From Polynucleobacter finlandensis (GTDB lineage Bacteria > Pseudomonadota > Gammaproteobacteria > Burkholderiales > Burkholderiaceae): 64,000 nucleotides of DNA. The stretch spans positions 62,001-126,000 of the forward strand of contig NZ_JACVPS010000002.1 in NCBI RefSeq assembly GCF_018881755.1. Reading direction: 5' to 3'. Both the position numbers and the translations under genes were made by a program. How positions within the stretch are numbered: the first letter of the stretch is position 1; every line of letters begins with the position of its first letter. Of the stretch, positions 1-7,329 are shown piece after piece. The notes under the pieces were generated by a model, which did not search any database, was not told where the DNA came from, and saw only the letters and a program-made list of their open reading frames with translations.

Positions 1-114
1 CCAGGAGCAGTTAAAAGGATTGAGCGAGATCTGGCGCAAACCGTCAAAATTTTGAAAGATGCAGGAGCAATGCCAGATAACGGAGAAAAAAATGCCCAAG
101 CCAACACCCTCTAA
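1..114 (+). CDS. C-terminal end of an unidentified gene (5' part outside window)
   Basis: An open frame enters at base 1 and stops with TAA at 112-114, giving a 37-residue tail with a charged, probably helical stretch (IERDLAQTVKILKDAGAM). Nothing in the tail identifies the family. It overlaps the next gene by 23 bases, so the two are probably translated as one operon. Because the next gene resembles the small third protein of tyrosine-recombinase modules, this could be the end of a recombinase, but that is inference from context only. Confidence 0.5.
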   Translation, partial: PGAVKRIERDLAQTVKILKDAGAMPDNGEKNAQANTL

Positions 115-523
115 AGATCCAGCCGTAGAGGTTGCCGATGCTCCGAGGAGGCGGGATAGAGATGCCACGCTACACCAGTTAAACCTAGCCCTTAGTCGCG
201 TGCAACGCCGTGGCAAGGTAACGCTCAAGGCTGTCGCGGAAGAGGCCAACGTTTCTCCTCCCTTGATCAATAATCGCTACCCTGATTTTGCCGAACAGGT
301 TCGGGCGATTATGGGAAAGACCATTCGGCAGCAGCGAAATGACAAGGCGGATCTACTTCTAGAGGAGCGGGAGAAGAACCGCAAGCTTAGGGAGTTGGTT
401 GGCAGCCAATTGACAGAGATCACTAAGCTGGCATCCGTGAATGAGGCGCTAAGGATGGAGATGGTGATACTCAAAGGAATAGCTGATGGCAAGGTTGCCA
501 GAGGGTCATTTGGGCGGAAGTGA
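92..523 (+). CDS. small HTH plus coiled-coil protein, possibly a mobile-element accessory (TnpC-like)
   Basis: The start at 92 is preferred over the in-frame ATG at 59 because GGAG lies seven bases before it; this gives 143 residues. The N-terminal third is basic. A TetR-like helix-turn-helix follows (KVTLKAVAEEANVSPPLINN), then a long charged coiled coil to near the C-terminus. This layout recalls the small third proteins that accompany tyrosine recombinases in Tn554-like elements. The family is not certain and a plain DNA-binding regulator is also possible. The DNA looks richer in G+C than the AT-rich stretches at 3.1-3.7 kb, which fits a transferred segment. Confidence 0.5.
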   Translation: MPKPTPSKDPAVEVADAPRRRDRDATLHQLNLALSRVQRRGKVTLKAVAEEANVSPPLINNRYPDFAEQVRAIMGKTIRQQRNDKADLLLEEREKNRKLRELVGSQLTEITKLASVNEALRMEMVILKGIADGKVARGSFGRK

Positions 524-538
524 GATGAACTTTGTGTC

Positions 539-558
539 TGGCCGTCCGCTTTCGGCCA
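539..558 (+). repeat. hairpin after the mobile-element-like operon
   Basis: TGGCCG (539-544) and CGGCCA (553-558) form a six-base inverted repeat with an eight-base loop, 16 bases after the stop at 523. No T-run follows, so it is a poor intrinsic terminator. It could instead mark the element's end or a recombination site. The end of the convergent gene (586) lies just beyond. Confidence 0.35.
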
Positions 559-585
559 TAAGGTGATCTTCACGTTTCCCAGACC

Positions 586-993
586 CTAAGCTGCTAAACC
601 CTCGAGTGCTGCTTCTAGACGCTCAACTTCACGCATGAGCACTTCTAAGGCTTCTTTAATCGATTGAGTTCTAGCAACAAAAGCTTCTTGGCGTGCAAGC
701 AAGTCTTTTTGTAATTGATTCTTTTTGACAGTCGCTTCTAAGCTCGGTAAGCCCAAAGCGTTTAAATCTAAATCTAACCAAGAGCGTAGCAATAGTAATT
801 TATCAAATTTAGGAATAGCCAAGCCTTTTAACCAGCGCCGCGCTGTTTCATGAGTAATCGGTTCGCAATGAGAGGCGCGTAAATTAAATTCCTTGGCTAA
901 AAAAGAAGCGGAAGGGACTTCACGATAACGCGTTAATAGAGCGTTAGCTAAGGCTAATGCAAAAGATTCTTGCAAAGCCTTATGCCAACTCAT
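586..993 (-). CDS. helix-turn-helix protein with C-terminal coiled coil
   Basis: A 135-residue protein. Its first half looks like a Cro/XRE-type DNA-binding domain, with the stretch ITHETARRWLKGLAIPKFDK around residues 47-66 typical of phage-like regulators that recognise DNA through an ARRW helix. The second half (about 85-135) is a Glu/Leu-rich coiled coil, probably for dimerisation. Its ATG overlaps the stop of the alanine-rich gene (ATGA at 990-993), so the two are translationally coupled and probably act together. The function is unknown; a regulator of its own operon or of the divergent LOV-GGDEF gene is conceivable but unsupported. Confidence 0.6.
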   Translation of the reverse strand: MSWHKALQESFALALANALLTRYREVPSASFLAKEFNLRASHCEPITHETARRWLKGLAIPKFDKLLLLRSWLDLDLNALGLPSLEATVKKNQLQKDLLARQEAFVARTQSIKEALEVLMREVERLEAALEGLAA

Positions 994-1493
994 ACGCCTT
1001 TTTCTCTTTTTTGATGGGCAGAGCGAGCAGCCTCAGATGCGAGATTAGACATTTTTACTGCTTCCGTTGCAGCATCAGCAGCAATTTTGGTAGCTTCAGC
1101 TGCTTGGGCAGAAGCAATTAAAGAAGATTCTTCTGCTTGTTCGGCAACCGCCGCCGCTGCTGCTGCAGAAGCTGCTGCTGCTGCTGCTGCTGCCTCAATC
1201 GCGGATTGCGCTGCTGCCGCTGCTGCCTCGGCTGACGCATCGGCAGCCTTCAGAACTGCTAATGCAGCCGCTTCGGTAGCCGCAGTAGCCGCATACTTGG
1301 CAGCTTCTGCTGCCTTTAGGGCGCCACTCGCAGACCGTTTAGCCGCTTCTGAGGCATGGGACGTTAACTCTTTTAGGGATGTAAGGGCAACGGAGTAGCG
1401 TCGATTAATCAGCAAGTAGCCCTGACGTAAATCGCTCACCTCGGTTTCAAGCGCCACTATCTTGGAATAGATTTTTTGGATTTCGTCAGTCAT
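990..1493 (-). CDS. extremely alanine-rich coiled-coil protein
   Basis: A 167-residue protein. The first 45 residues form an ordinary amphipathic helix (MTDEIQKIYSKIVALETEVS...). Residues about 48-160 are dominated by Ala with spaced Glu, Lys and Ser, including runs of seven to nine alanines. There is no signal peptide and no membrane segment, so it should be a cytoplasmic helical rod, like KfrA-type or LEA-like proteins in composition only. The coding DNA contains an uninterrupted GCT run on the plus strand (1171-1193). It is coupled to the downstream HTH gene and divergent from the LOV-GGDEF gene. The function is unknown. It is probably real because its frame is open throughout and it overlaps its partner precisely. 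Confidence 0.55.
   Translation of the reverse strand: MTDEIQKIYSKIVALETEVSDLRQGYLLINRRYSVALTSLKELTSHASEAAKRSASGALKAAEAAKYAATAATEAAALAVLKAADASAEAAAAAAQSAIEAAAAAAAASAAAAAAVAEQAEESSLIASAQAAEATKIAADAATEAVKMSNLASEAARSAHQKREKGV
1171..1193. repeat. GCT/AGC trinucleotide run
   Basis: Seven full GCT units plus GC form an uninterrupted triplet run inside the alanine-rich gene, with a second GCC/GCT-rich block at about 1150-1166. Slippage by whole triplets would change the alanine count without breaking the frame. Confidence 0.8.
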
Positions 1494-1639
1494 GGCTGCT
1501 TTCTAATAAAAATCAGATGAATTTATTGTATAAGGATTTTCTGGTAATAACACTAATCCACAAGCCAAGTGTAAGAATCCTATTTTATACACGCGAGACG
1601 TGCTCATTTGTAATCAATCTTGCTTAAGAATAAAGGGCC

Positions 1640-2989
1640 ATGGATACGCATTTAGCTCATCCCACTTTCATACCCAGAAGGAGCATGGGGCGTCGAGTAT
1701 TGGATCAGGCCTTAAGGTCTATTACTCAGGGCGTATGTGTGGCAGGCTCTGACCAAGTCATTCTTTCAGTCAACACCGCTTTTACAGTGATCACAGGCTA
1801 TAGCGAGACTGAATGTGTCGGCCGTAATTGCCGTTTTCTACAGGGGCCCGAATCAGATCCTAAGACCATAGATCAGATCCGAGAAGCCTGCATAGTTGGC
1901 ACTTCTTTTTCTGGTGAGATTCTCAATTATCGAAAAGACGGCACTGCCTTTTGGAATGACCTACTGATTTCAGCCCTAAAAGATACTGAAGATAAGCCGA
2001 GTTTCTATATTGGGATTGTCCGTGATGTTACTGAGCATCGACAGCTTCAAGAGGAGATGAGCAGTGATCAAACGGTATTACATAATATCCTTGACACAAC
2101 CTTAGATGGCTTTTGGCACGCCAATAATGAGGGCCGCCTCCTCGCCGTCAATGATACTTATTGTCGTCAGTCAGGGTATAGCCAAGCAGAACTATTAAGT
2201 ATGCGTATTGCAGACTTAGAGGCGCAAGAAGACCCAATTATTAATCGGCAACATATTGAACAAATCATTAGAGAAGGACGCGGTCAATTTGAATCAGTTC
2301 ACCGCCGCAAGGATGGAACGCTATGGGATGTCGAGATCAGTACAACTTACCATCCGGATGGTGAAGGGCAATTTCTGGTTTTTATCCGTGATATTACTGC
2401 CCGCAAGAGCGCTGAAAAAGAAGTGCTGCAATTAGCTTTTTATGATCCCTTAACTAAAGTACTCAATCGTCGACTCTTTGAAGATCGCCTATCTCAAAAA
2501 CTCTTACAAACCCAACGTAATCAACAGCACGGTGCAATCCTCTTTATTGACTTAGACCACTTTAAGGAGCTCAACGATACCTATGGACACCAGTTGGGGG
2601 ACGTAAGACTCATTGATGTAGCCAAACGCTTAAAAGATGGTATTCGAGAAGCCGATACCTTAGCAAGGCTTGGTGGAGATGAGTTTGCCATCATCCTTGG
2701 GGAGTTGGGTAATGATCGGGCGAATGCTAGTTTGCAAGCCAAGAAGGCTGCAGAGAAATTATGTAAAAGTCTATCTGCTACTGCTTGTTTAAAAGGGGTC
2801 GAACATAAGACATGTCAGTCCGACGATTCTGGAAAATGTAGATGCTCAGCCAGCATTGGAGTTACCCTGTTTTCAGATAACCAGCTAAGCCCGGGCCAAT
2901 TGCTCTCACAAGCAGATGCCGCCATGTACCAAGCCAAAAAAGCGGGGGGCAACCGATTTCAGCTCTATGAGGCGAATGCGCAGAAATAA
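1640..2989 (+). CDS. LOV-PAS-GGDEF protein, probable blue-light-responsive diguanylate cyclase
   Basis: The 449 residues hold three domains. Residues 20-134 are a LOV photosensor with the hallmark GRNCRFLQG (Cys64 is the flavin-adduct cysteine) and flavin-contacting Asn96 and Asn106. Residues about 142-258 are a second PAS domain. Residues about 265-445 are a GGDEF domain with intact GGDEF (345-349) and an inhibitory I-site R336-E-A-D339 five residues before it. It should make cyclic di-GMP in the cytoplasm, with product inhibition; there is no membrane segment. Two things are odd: Val127 replaces the conserved LOV glutamine, and a short Cys-rich insert (Cys383, Cys392, Cys400, Cys402) sits late in the GGDEF domain. 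It stands alone between accessory genes. Confidence 0.9.
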   Translation: MDTHLAHPTFIPRRSMGRRVLDQALRSITQGVCVAGSDQVILSVNTAFTVITGYSETECVGRNCRFLQGPESDPKTIDQIREACIVGTSFSGEILNYRKDGTAFWNDLLISALKDTEDKPSFYIGIVRDVTEHRQLQEEMSSDQTVLHNILDTTLDGFWHANNEGRLLAVNDTYCRQSGYSQAELLSMRIADLEAQEDPIINRQHIEQIIREGRGQFESVHRRKDGTLWDVEISTTYHPDGEGQFLVFIRDITARKSAEKEVLQLAFYDPLTKVLNRRLFEDRLSQKLLQTQRNQQHGAILFIDLDHFKELNDTYGHQLGDVRLIDVAKRLKDGIREADTLARLGGDEFAIILGELGNDRANASLQAKKAAEKLCKSLSATACLKGVEHKTCQSDDSGKCRCSASIGVTLFSDNQLSPGQLLSQADAAMYQAKKAGGNRFQLYEANAQK

Positions 2990-3020
2990 CTGATTACTTC
3001 AAGCAGTTCATTGTTGTTGA

Positions 3021-3044
3021 CTAACGTCGCTTTTGGGTCGTTAG
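3021..3044 (+). terminator. possible weak hairpin after the LOV-GGDEF gene
   Basis: CTAACG (3021-3026) and CGTTAG (3039-3044) form a six-base stem about 30 bases past the stop at 2989. The 12-base loop contains TTTT and no T-run follows the stem, so termination here is only possible, not shown. Confidence 0.25.
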
Positions 3045-3094
3045 CTGACACTGCTGAGTGGACTTAAAAGCGATGTGTTTGAAAAAGTATGGCC

Positions 3095-3478
3095 TTATAA
3101 GAATCTGTTATCTAAAACAAGATTGTTTGCCCTAAACATTTTTTCAAATAACTGGCACTCGTCCTCCTCTAATTCAATTTCCTCCTCAATATCTACTTTT
3201 TGAAGGTTAGAGTCGTATCTAAAAAATTGCAGCTTACCGCTGCCCCAAACCTCATCATATAAATATTCAATTTCAACGGTGGCATTATCGAAGAGGTAAG
3301 TTACTTTTCGATGAAAGATCTCCTCATCAAATGGTACAGAATTGGGACGCGTTAAATAAGTTTGAGCTTTTCGGTGGGCGAAAATACGATTAAATCTACT
3401 CCTCATTTTCTCTATACGAAGATCTTCTTTCGCTTGAGTTAGCATCGCCTCTAACTCTTCATTTGTATGCTCTGTCAT
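3095..3478 (-). CDS. hypothetical acidic protein
   Basis: A 127-residue protein with no recognised family. The first 35 residues form a charged helix (NEELEAMLTQAKEDLRIEKM). The middle looks like a beta-rich domain with alternating aromatic residues (VEIEYLYDEVWGSGKLQFFRY). A strongly acidic stretch (DIEEEIELEEDE) lies at about 97-108. There is no signal peptide or membrane segment. The gene stands alone in AT-rich DNA, with GAGGG about nine bases before the ATG. It sits in the accessory stretch left of pyrE and is probably an acquired gene. No function can be proposed. Confidence 0.45.
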   Translation of the reverse strand: MTEHTNEELEAMLTQAKEDLRIEKMRSRFNRIFAHRKAQTYLTRPNSVPFDEEIFHRKVTYLFDNATVEIEYLYDEVWGSGKLQFFRYDSNLQKVDIEEEIELEEDECQLFEKMFRANNLVLDNRFL

Positions 3479-3648
3479 GCTTAAGCCCTCAATAATTAAG
3501 GTGGCTTTCTAGAAAATATAAAATCTATGCCTATACATAGTATGTTTCAACTTACTATATGGATAGTTAAGCACATATGGCGTTGTAGCGCAGAAGTGTT
3601 GCGGCCTTTTTTGACTTGAATCGATGACTAATTTCGGAAATATAGACA

Positions 3649-4395
3649 ATGAATTCGTTTACTAACAAAATATCCATATTAATCAATGGCTTACTTAATA
3701 AGTATATTTACAACGAATCTTATACTCTGAGCTCAGAAAATTCTAATCAAGTTAACTTTATTCGTTTTGCCCTAGAGGCAAAGGTTTTGTCGTTTGGGGA
3801 GTTTAAAACCAAAGCGGGACGGCTATCTCCTTATTTCTTTAATGCAGGTGGATTTAATGATGGAGCGCGCCTGAGTGCTTTGGGGCGCTATTACGCAAAA
3901 GCGCTGCAAGAGTCCAAGATTGAGTTTGATATGTTGTATGGCCCAGCGTATAAGGGCATTACTTTGGCTGCAGCAACTGCGATTGCTCTAGCTGATAGTG
4001 GGCGTAATGTGCCATATGCCTACAACCGCAAAGAAGCTAAAGACCACGGCGAGGGTGGCACCCTTGTTGGCGCACCTGTCAAAGGTAGGGTGGTCATCGT
4101 CGATGATGTCATTTCTGCTGGAACCTCAGTGCGAGAGTCGGTGGAGTTGATCCGCGCTGCGGGTGCTCAGCCTGCTGCCGTACTGATTGCCTTAGATCGT
4201 ATGGAGAAGTCAGGTACCGCTTCTGAGATTGGCGATAAGTCGGCAGTGCAAGCAGTTGAGAATGAATTTGGCTTGCCAGTCATTGCGATTGCCAATCTCA
4301 CAGACTTGATGGCTTTCTTGACTGCATCCAGTGATACGGAGCTAACGAATTATCTTCCTGCAGTGAAAGCTTATCGCGAGAAGTACGGCATTTAA
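3649..4395 (+). CDS. pyrE: orotate phosphoribosyltransferase
   Basis: Makes orotidine 5'-phosphate from orotate and PRPP in pyrimidine synthesis. From about residue 36 the protein matches PyrE: FIRFALEAKVLSFGEF, the SPYFFNAG signature at 60-67, and the PRPP-binding loop VVIVDDVISAGTS at 148-160. At 248 residues it is about 35 longer than usual. The extra length is an AT-rich N-terminal stretch (residues 1-34) that does not look like PyrE. No ATG, GTG or TTG exists in frame between 3649 and the conserved part, so the extension is probably translated unless a rare start codon is used. It converges with dapF. Confidence 0.9.
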   Translation: MNSFTNKISILINGLLNKYIYNESYTLSSENSNQVNFIRFALEAKVLSFGEFKTKAGRLSPYFFNAGGFNDGARLSALGRYYAKALQESKIEFDMLYGPAYKGITLAAATAIALADSGRNVPYAYNRKEAKDHGEGGTLVGAPVKGRVVIVDDVISAGTSVRESVELIRAAGAQPAAVLIALDRMEKSGTASEIGDKSAVQAVENEFGLPVIAIANLTDLMAFLTASSDTELTNYLPAVKAYREKYGI

Positions 4396-4410
4396 GCAGA
4401 TCGCTTAAAT
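4390..4410. terminator. two-way hairpin between pyrE and dapF
   Basis: ATTTAAGC (4390-4397) and GCTTAAAT (4403-4410) form an eight-base stem with a five-base loop that contains the stop codons of both convergent genes. The AT-rich arms give T-runs in both directions, so it could end transcription both ways. A near-identical design occurs at 40013-40033. Confidence 0.5.
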
Positions 4411-5307
4411 TTCTGTTTCGCCTTCAAAGACAGTAACAGCAGGGCCTGTCATGATGACTGGCTGAGCCACATCGTTTACCATTCCGCCCCAGGCGATTTG
4501 TAAATCACCGCCGCGAGTATGTACTTGCACCGGAGAGTCGAGCATACCGCGACGAATCCCCGAAACCACTGCAGCACAAGCTCCCGTTCCGCAAGCAAGC
4601 GTTTCCCCGGCGCCACGCTCAAATACACGGAGTTTGATTTCCTTGCGATTGAGGATTTGCATGTAGCCCGCATTGACGCGTTTTGGGAATGCAGGATGTT
4701 TCTCAATGTCGGGACCCTCTTCAAGCACCGGAGCGCTGTCAACGTCACCCACCACTTGAACTGCGTGCGGGTTGCCCATCGACACCACGCCGACCCAGTC
4801 ATCATGGCTCGCCGGACGATCGAGCGGTAGTGCATAGAGCATTTCATGAAACTCTTGCATGCTAGCTAAACCATCTGCATTAAAAGGAATCTGGCTATGC
4901 TCGAAGATTGGCGCTCCCATATTCACCTCCACTTGCCCATCTGGATGAGATAGTAAGGTGAGTACAGTATGCGCAACTTCAACTCGCAAGGGGTTTTTAT
5001 TTGAAAGACCTTGATCCAATACAAAACGTACGAAGCAGCGTGAACCATTGCCGCACTGTTCAACTTCTCCGCCATCAGCATTAAAGATGCGGTAGCGAAA
5101 ATCTGCATCTGGTCGAGTTGCTTTTTCCACTAATAATATTTGGTCTGCACCAATACCGAATTGACGATGAGAGAGTTTTTGCCATTGCTCTTGCGTGATA
5201 TTGCTCAGATCTTGGTCAATCCCATTGAGCACAATGAAATCATTGCCTGCACCATGCATTTTGGTGAAGCGTAATTTGCGTGCAGGTGTATTTGAATTCG
5301 TGCTCAA
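4405..5307 (-). CDS. dapF: diaminopimelate epimerase
   Basis: Converts LL- to meso-diaminopimelate for lysine and peptidoglycan. The protein has 300 residues, slightly longer than the usual 275 or so. Both catalytic cysteines are present: Cys85 in [17 protein letters not shown] and Cys239 in [17 protein letters not shown]. The start is a TTG at 5307, with GGA a suitable distance upstream; it gives a 12-residue lead before the conserved [12 protein letters not shown]. It is the last gene of a run transcribed leftward with the two acyltransferases, and converges on pyrE. Confidence 0.95.
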   Translation of the reverse strand: MSTNSNTPARKLRFTKMHGAGNDFIVLNGIDQDLSNITQEQWQKLSHRQFGIGADQILLVEKATRPDADFRYRIFNADGGEVEQCGNGSRCFVRFVLDQGLSNKNPLRVEVAHTVLTLLSHPDGQVEVNMGAPIFEHSQIPFNADGLASMQEFHEMLYALPLDRPASHDDWVGVVSMGNPHAVQVVGDVDSAPVLEEGPDIEKHPAFPKRVNAGYMQILNRKEIKLRVFERGAGETLACGTGACAAVVSGIRRGMLDSPVQVHTRGGDLQIAWGGMVNDVAQPVIMTGPAVTVFEGETEI

Positions 5308-5337
5308 AAGAATGTCCGTGTAGTCAGTTGATATCGT

Positions 5338-6237
5338 TTAGTTATAGAGGCTGGGTTCGCCAGGCGGCCTATGTTTAAAGCGTTTGTGTACCCAATAGTA
5401 CTCTGCCGGCCTTTCTCGAACAAGTTCTTCGATGCATTGATTAAGGCGTGCGGTATCTGCCTCGACATCGTCGCTGGGGAAATTGGGGAGAGGATTGCTA
5501 ATATTGCAGGTGTACCCACTACGGTCTTCGTTGAGGGTAGTAGTCATGAGGCAGACTTCTGCACCGCTTAGTCTTGCAAGGCGTGATACGGATGTAATGG
5601 TGTTTGTTTGAATACCAAAAAAAGGTACAAAAACAGAATCTCTTGGGCCAAGGTCAATATCAGGCGCAATAAAAATAAAGTTACCAGTTTGAATTTCTCG
5701 AATGAGATCGCGTAAGCGACTCTGCCTTTCGATCGACTTACCGCCAAAACGGTTTCTCCACTCAATCATCTTTTGATTGAAAAAAGGATTCTTCATATTT
5801 TGGTAGAGTCCGGCACCCCTTGGCCAATCGTGTTGACTCGCCAAAACGGAGAGGGCCATGAAACCACCCTCAAGTCCAACAAAGTGGGGATTGATCAATA
5901 AGCGTGGCTTGCAGTCACCTAATGTAATCGCAGATTTGATGGTCACGATATCTGTAATTTGTTTACCGCTACCCAGCCAGATGCGACTTCTCTCGATGAC
6001 GCTACGTCCCAATAATTTCCAGTGCGCGAGCGCAAGGGTATCAATTTCCTGCTCGCTGAGATTTGGAAAGCACAAGCGCAGATTGGTCTTTACTACTTTT
6101 GCGCGCTCATTTGGGATATGGGCTGCAAGCCAGCCTAGGGCATAGCCAATATAAATTGTGAGCGAATAAGGAAGAAAGGCAAAAAGGCGCAGTAGGTTTA
6201 GCGCTAGAAAGTTGAAAAGGTTTTGTAACCAGATCAT
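5338..6237 (-). CDS. lipid A biosynthesis acyltransferase (LpxL/HtrB family), second copy
   Basis: An inner-membrane enzyme of the LpxL/LpxM family that adds a secondary acyl chain to lipid A. The HX4E catalytic motif is present as NPHFVGLEGG, with the later PDIDLGPRDSVFVPFFG stretch typical of the family. An N-terminal hydrophobic helix (LFNFLALNLLRLFAFLPYSL) anchors it. I place the start at ATG 6237 (299 residues); a GTG at 6291 in the same frame would overlap the upstream acyltransferase by 26 bases and add an atypical Arg-rich lead. It lies 28 bases after the first acyltransferase and 30 before dapF. Which chain each copy adds cannot be told from sequence alone. Confidence 0.85.
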   Translation of the reverse strand: MIWLQNLFNFLALNLLRLFAFLPYSLTIYIGYALGWLAAHIPNERAKVVKTNLRLCFPNLSEQEIDTLALAHWKLLGRSVIERSRIWLGSGKQITDIVTIKSAITLGDCKPRLLINPHFVGLEGGFMALSVLASQHDWPRGAGLYQNMKNPFFNQKMIEWRNRFGGKSIERQSRLRDLIREIQTGNFIFIAPDIDLGPRDSVFVPFFGIQTNTITSVSRLARLSGAEVCLMTTTLNEDRSGYTCNISNPLPNFPSDDVEADTARLNQCIEELVRERPAEYYWVHKRFKHRPPGEPSLYN

Positions 6238-6265
6238 CTTTAGTAATGAATTGATAGTTAACTCT

Positions 6266-7126
6266 TTAATCCTGCGGCGGCAATTCTGCACCGGCGGGAT
6301 GCTTATAGCGGTTGTAAGCCCAAATAAATTGCTCTGGAGCTTTTAGGATCGCCTGCTCTAAGGCTTGATTAATTTCGGTAGCGGCAAGTACCGCATCTTC
6401 GGAGAGTGGTGCAAGCCTTGTTACTTCCATTAACCAACCCTGACCGAGCGATTTTCGTTTGGCGGTAAACATCAGCACTGGCGTATGGTTGCGATTGGCT
6501 AGGCGTGCGGGCAGTGGCGTTGTATAGGCGGGACGACCAAAGAACGGCACCCAAACGCCTTCCTTCCCATTGGGGACTTGGTCTGGAAGAATACCAATGG
6601 CCTCACCTCGCATCAGCGCCCTGGTCATTTGGCGCACACCATTCAAATTGGTGGGTACAAACTCCATATTGGGGTAGGCGCGTTCTGCCTCTACCACTTC
6701 GTTCAGCCAAGCTTGTCGAGGCGGACGATACAAAACGGTTGCGGGAAAATGTTGCGCCAATACGCGTGGAATAACTTCAAAGCCACCTAAGTGCGGGGTT
6801 AGCATCACTAGACCGCGGCCTTCATTAATAGCGCTCTCAACTACATCCCAGTTTTGAATTTCAACGAGTTTGACTGCTTTTTGTGGGTTTTTCCAAATCC
6901 ACAAGCAGTCCGAGAAAAGCTTTCCAGAATTGGCAACGGCAGTCCAAAGGACAAAGGGGAGTTGATGGCTCTGAACCACGGCCTCATATTGAGTGCGAAA
7001 CAGGGTGCGGTATTGCTTAGATCCAATATAGGCTAAGAGGCCTAAAAATGCCCCAAGGATCTGCATGACCCCAAGAGGCAGGAGGGCAATCGCGTTGAAG
7101 CTCAGCTTAAGAAGTAGTTTTTGCAC
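6266..7126 (-). CDS. lipid A biosynthesis acyltransferase (LpxL/LpxM family), first copy
   Basis: A 286-residue acyltransferase with an N-terminal membrane helix (about residues 9-33), the HX4E motif in TPHLGGFEVIP, and DQVPNGKEGVWVPFFGRPA, a stretch conserved in lipid A late acyltransferases. It starts with GTG at 7126. It heads the leftward run acyltransferase-acyltransferase-dapF and is divergent from metK, so the 7127-7329 gap holds promoters for both directions. Two tandem copies suggest two successive acylations of lipid A, by analogy with LpxL and LpxM. Confidence 0.88.
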   Translation of the reverse strand: MQKLLLKLSFNAIALLPLGVMQILGAFLGLLAYIGSKQYRTLFRTQYEAVVQSHQLPFVLWTAVANSGKLFSDCLWIWKNPQKAVKLVEIQNWDVVESAINEGRGLVMLTPHLGGFEVIPRVLAQHFPATVLYRPPRQAWLNEVVEAERAYPNMEFVPTNLNGVRQMTRALMRGEAIGILPDQVPNGKEGVWVPFFGRPAYTTPLPARLANRNHTPVLMFTAKRKSLGQGWLMEVTRLAPLSEDAVLAATEINQALEQAILKAPEQFIWAYNRYKHPAGAELPPQD

Positions 7127-7175
7127 TCTTCAATGATATTCAATGCTAGCTATAAGGACAAATTTAGCATTTGGC

Positions 7176-7205
7176 TTGATGATTTTGCCGCTTTTCGGAT
7201 AGAAT
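7176..7205 (+). promoter_or_regulatory. predicted sigma-70 promoter for metK
   Basis: TTGATG (7176-7181) and TAGAAT (7200-7205) are separated by 18 bases. Transcription would start near 7212, the first base of the P1 stem of the pseudoknotted leader, so promoter and RNA element fit together. Confidence 0.55.
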
Positions 7206-7211
7206 TAACCC

Positions 7212-7296
7212 ATCGCCGAGTTAAGACAACTTGCAGGGCGATTCAAAAATTCTGCTAAAGCGTCGCCGTTGTGGTTCCTGGCACGTCGAGTTGTCC
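7212..7296 (+). promoter_or_regulatory. SAM-II-like pseudoknotted leader of metK (candidate SAM riboswitch)
   Basis: ATCGCC (7212-7217) pairs with GGCGAT (7237-7242) around a 19-base loop. GCAG at the loop's end (7233-7236) pairs with CTGC (7252-7255), which leads into CTGCTAAAG, making an H-type pseudoknot like SAM-II. ACAAC in the loop (7226-7230) can also pair with GTTGT (7268-7272), or in a longer form (GACAACT, 7225-7231) with AGTTGTC (7289-7295), giving two alternative states. Position before S-adenosylmethionine synthetase supports a SAM sensor. The class assignment is inference from memory of the SAM-II pattern. Confidence 0.55.
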
Positions 7297-7329
7297 AATA
7301 GATCGTGTTAATTTTTAAAGGAATACACA

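Noticed and set aside
1150..1195. CRISPR-like or tandem repeat array
   Set aside because: It is a simple triplet run coding for alanine, without spacers.
1087..1398. Plus-strand 103-residue Ala-rich frame opposite the alanine-rich gene
   Set aside because: GCN-rich DNA is open in several frames on both strands; this one has no ribosome site and no coupled neighbour, while the minus frame overlaps its partner exactly.
1494..1639. RNA gene or structured element in the gap before the LOV gene
   Set aside because: Only scattered short inverted repeats were seen (for example AGGATT and AATCCT about 40 bases apart), with no tRNA-like or riboswitch-like fold.
6238..6291. GTG start at 6291 for the second acyltransferase
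   Set aside because: It would overlap the first acyltransferase, lacks a ribosome site and adds an Arg-rich lead not seen in the family.
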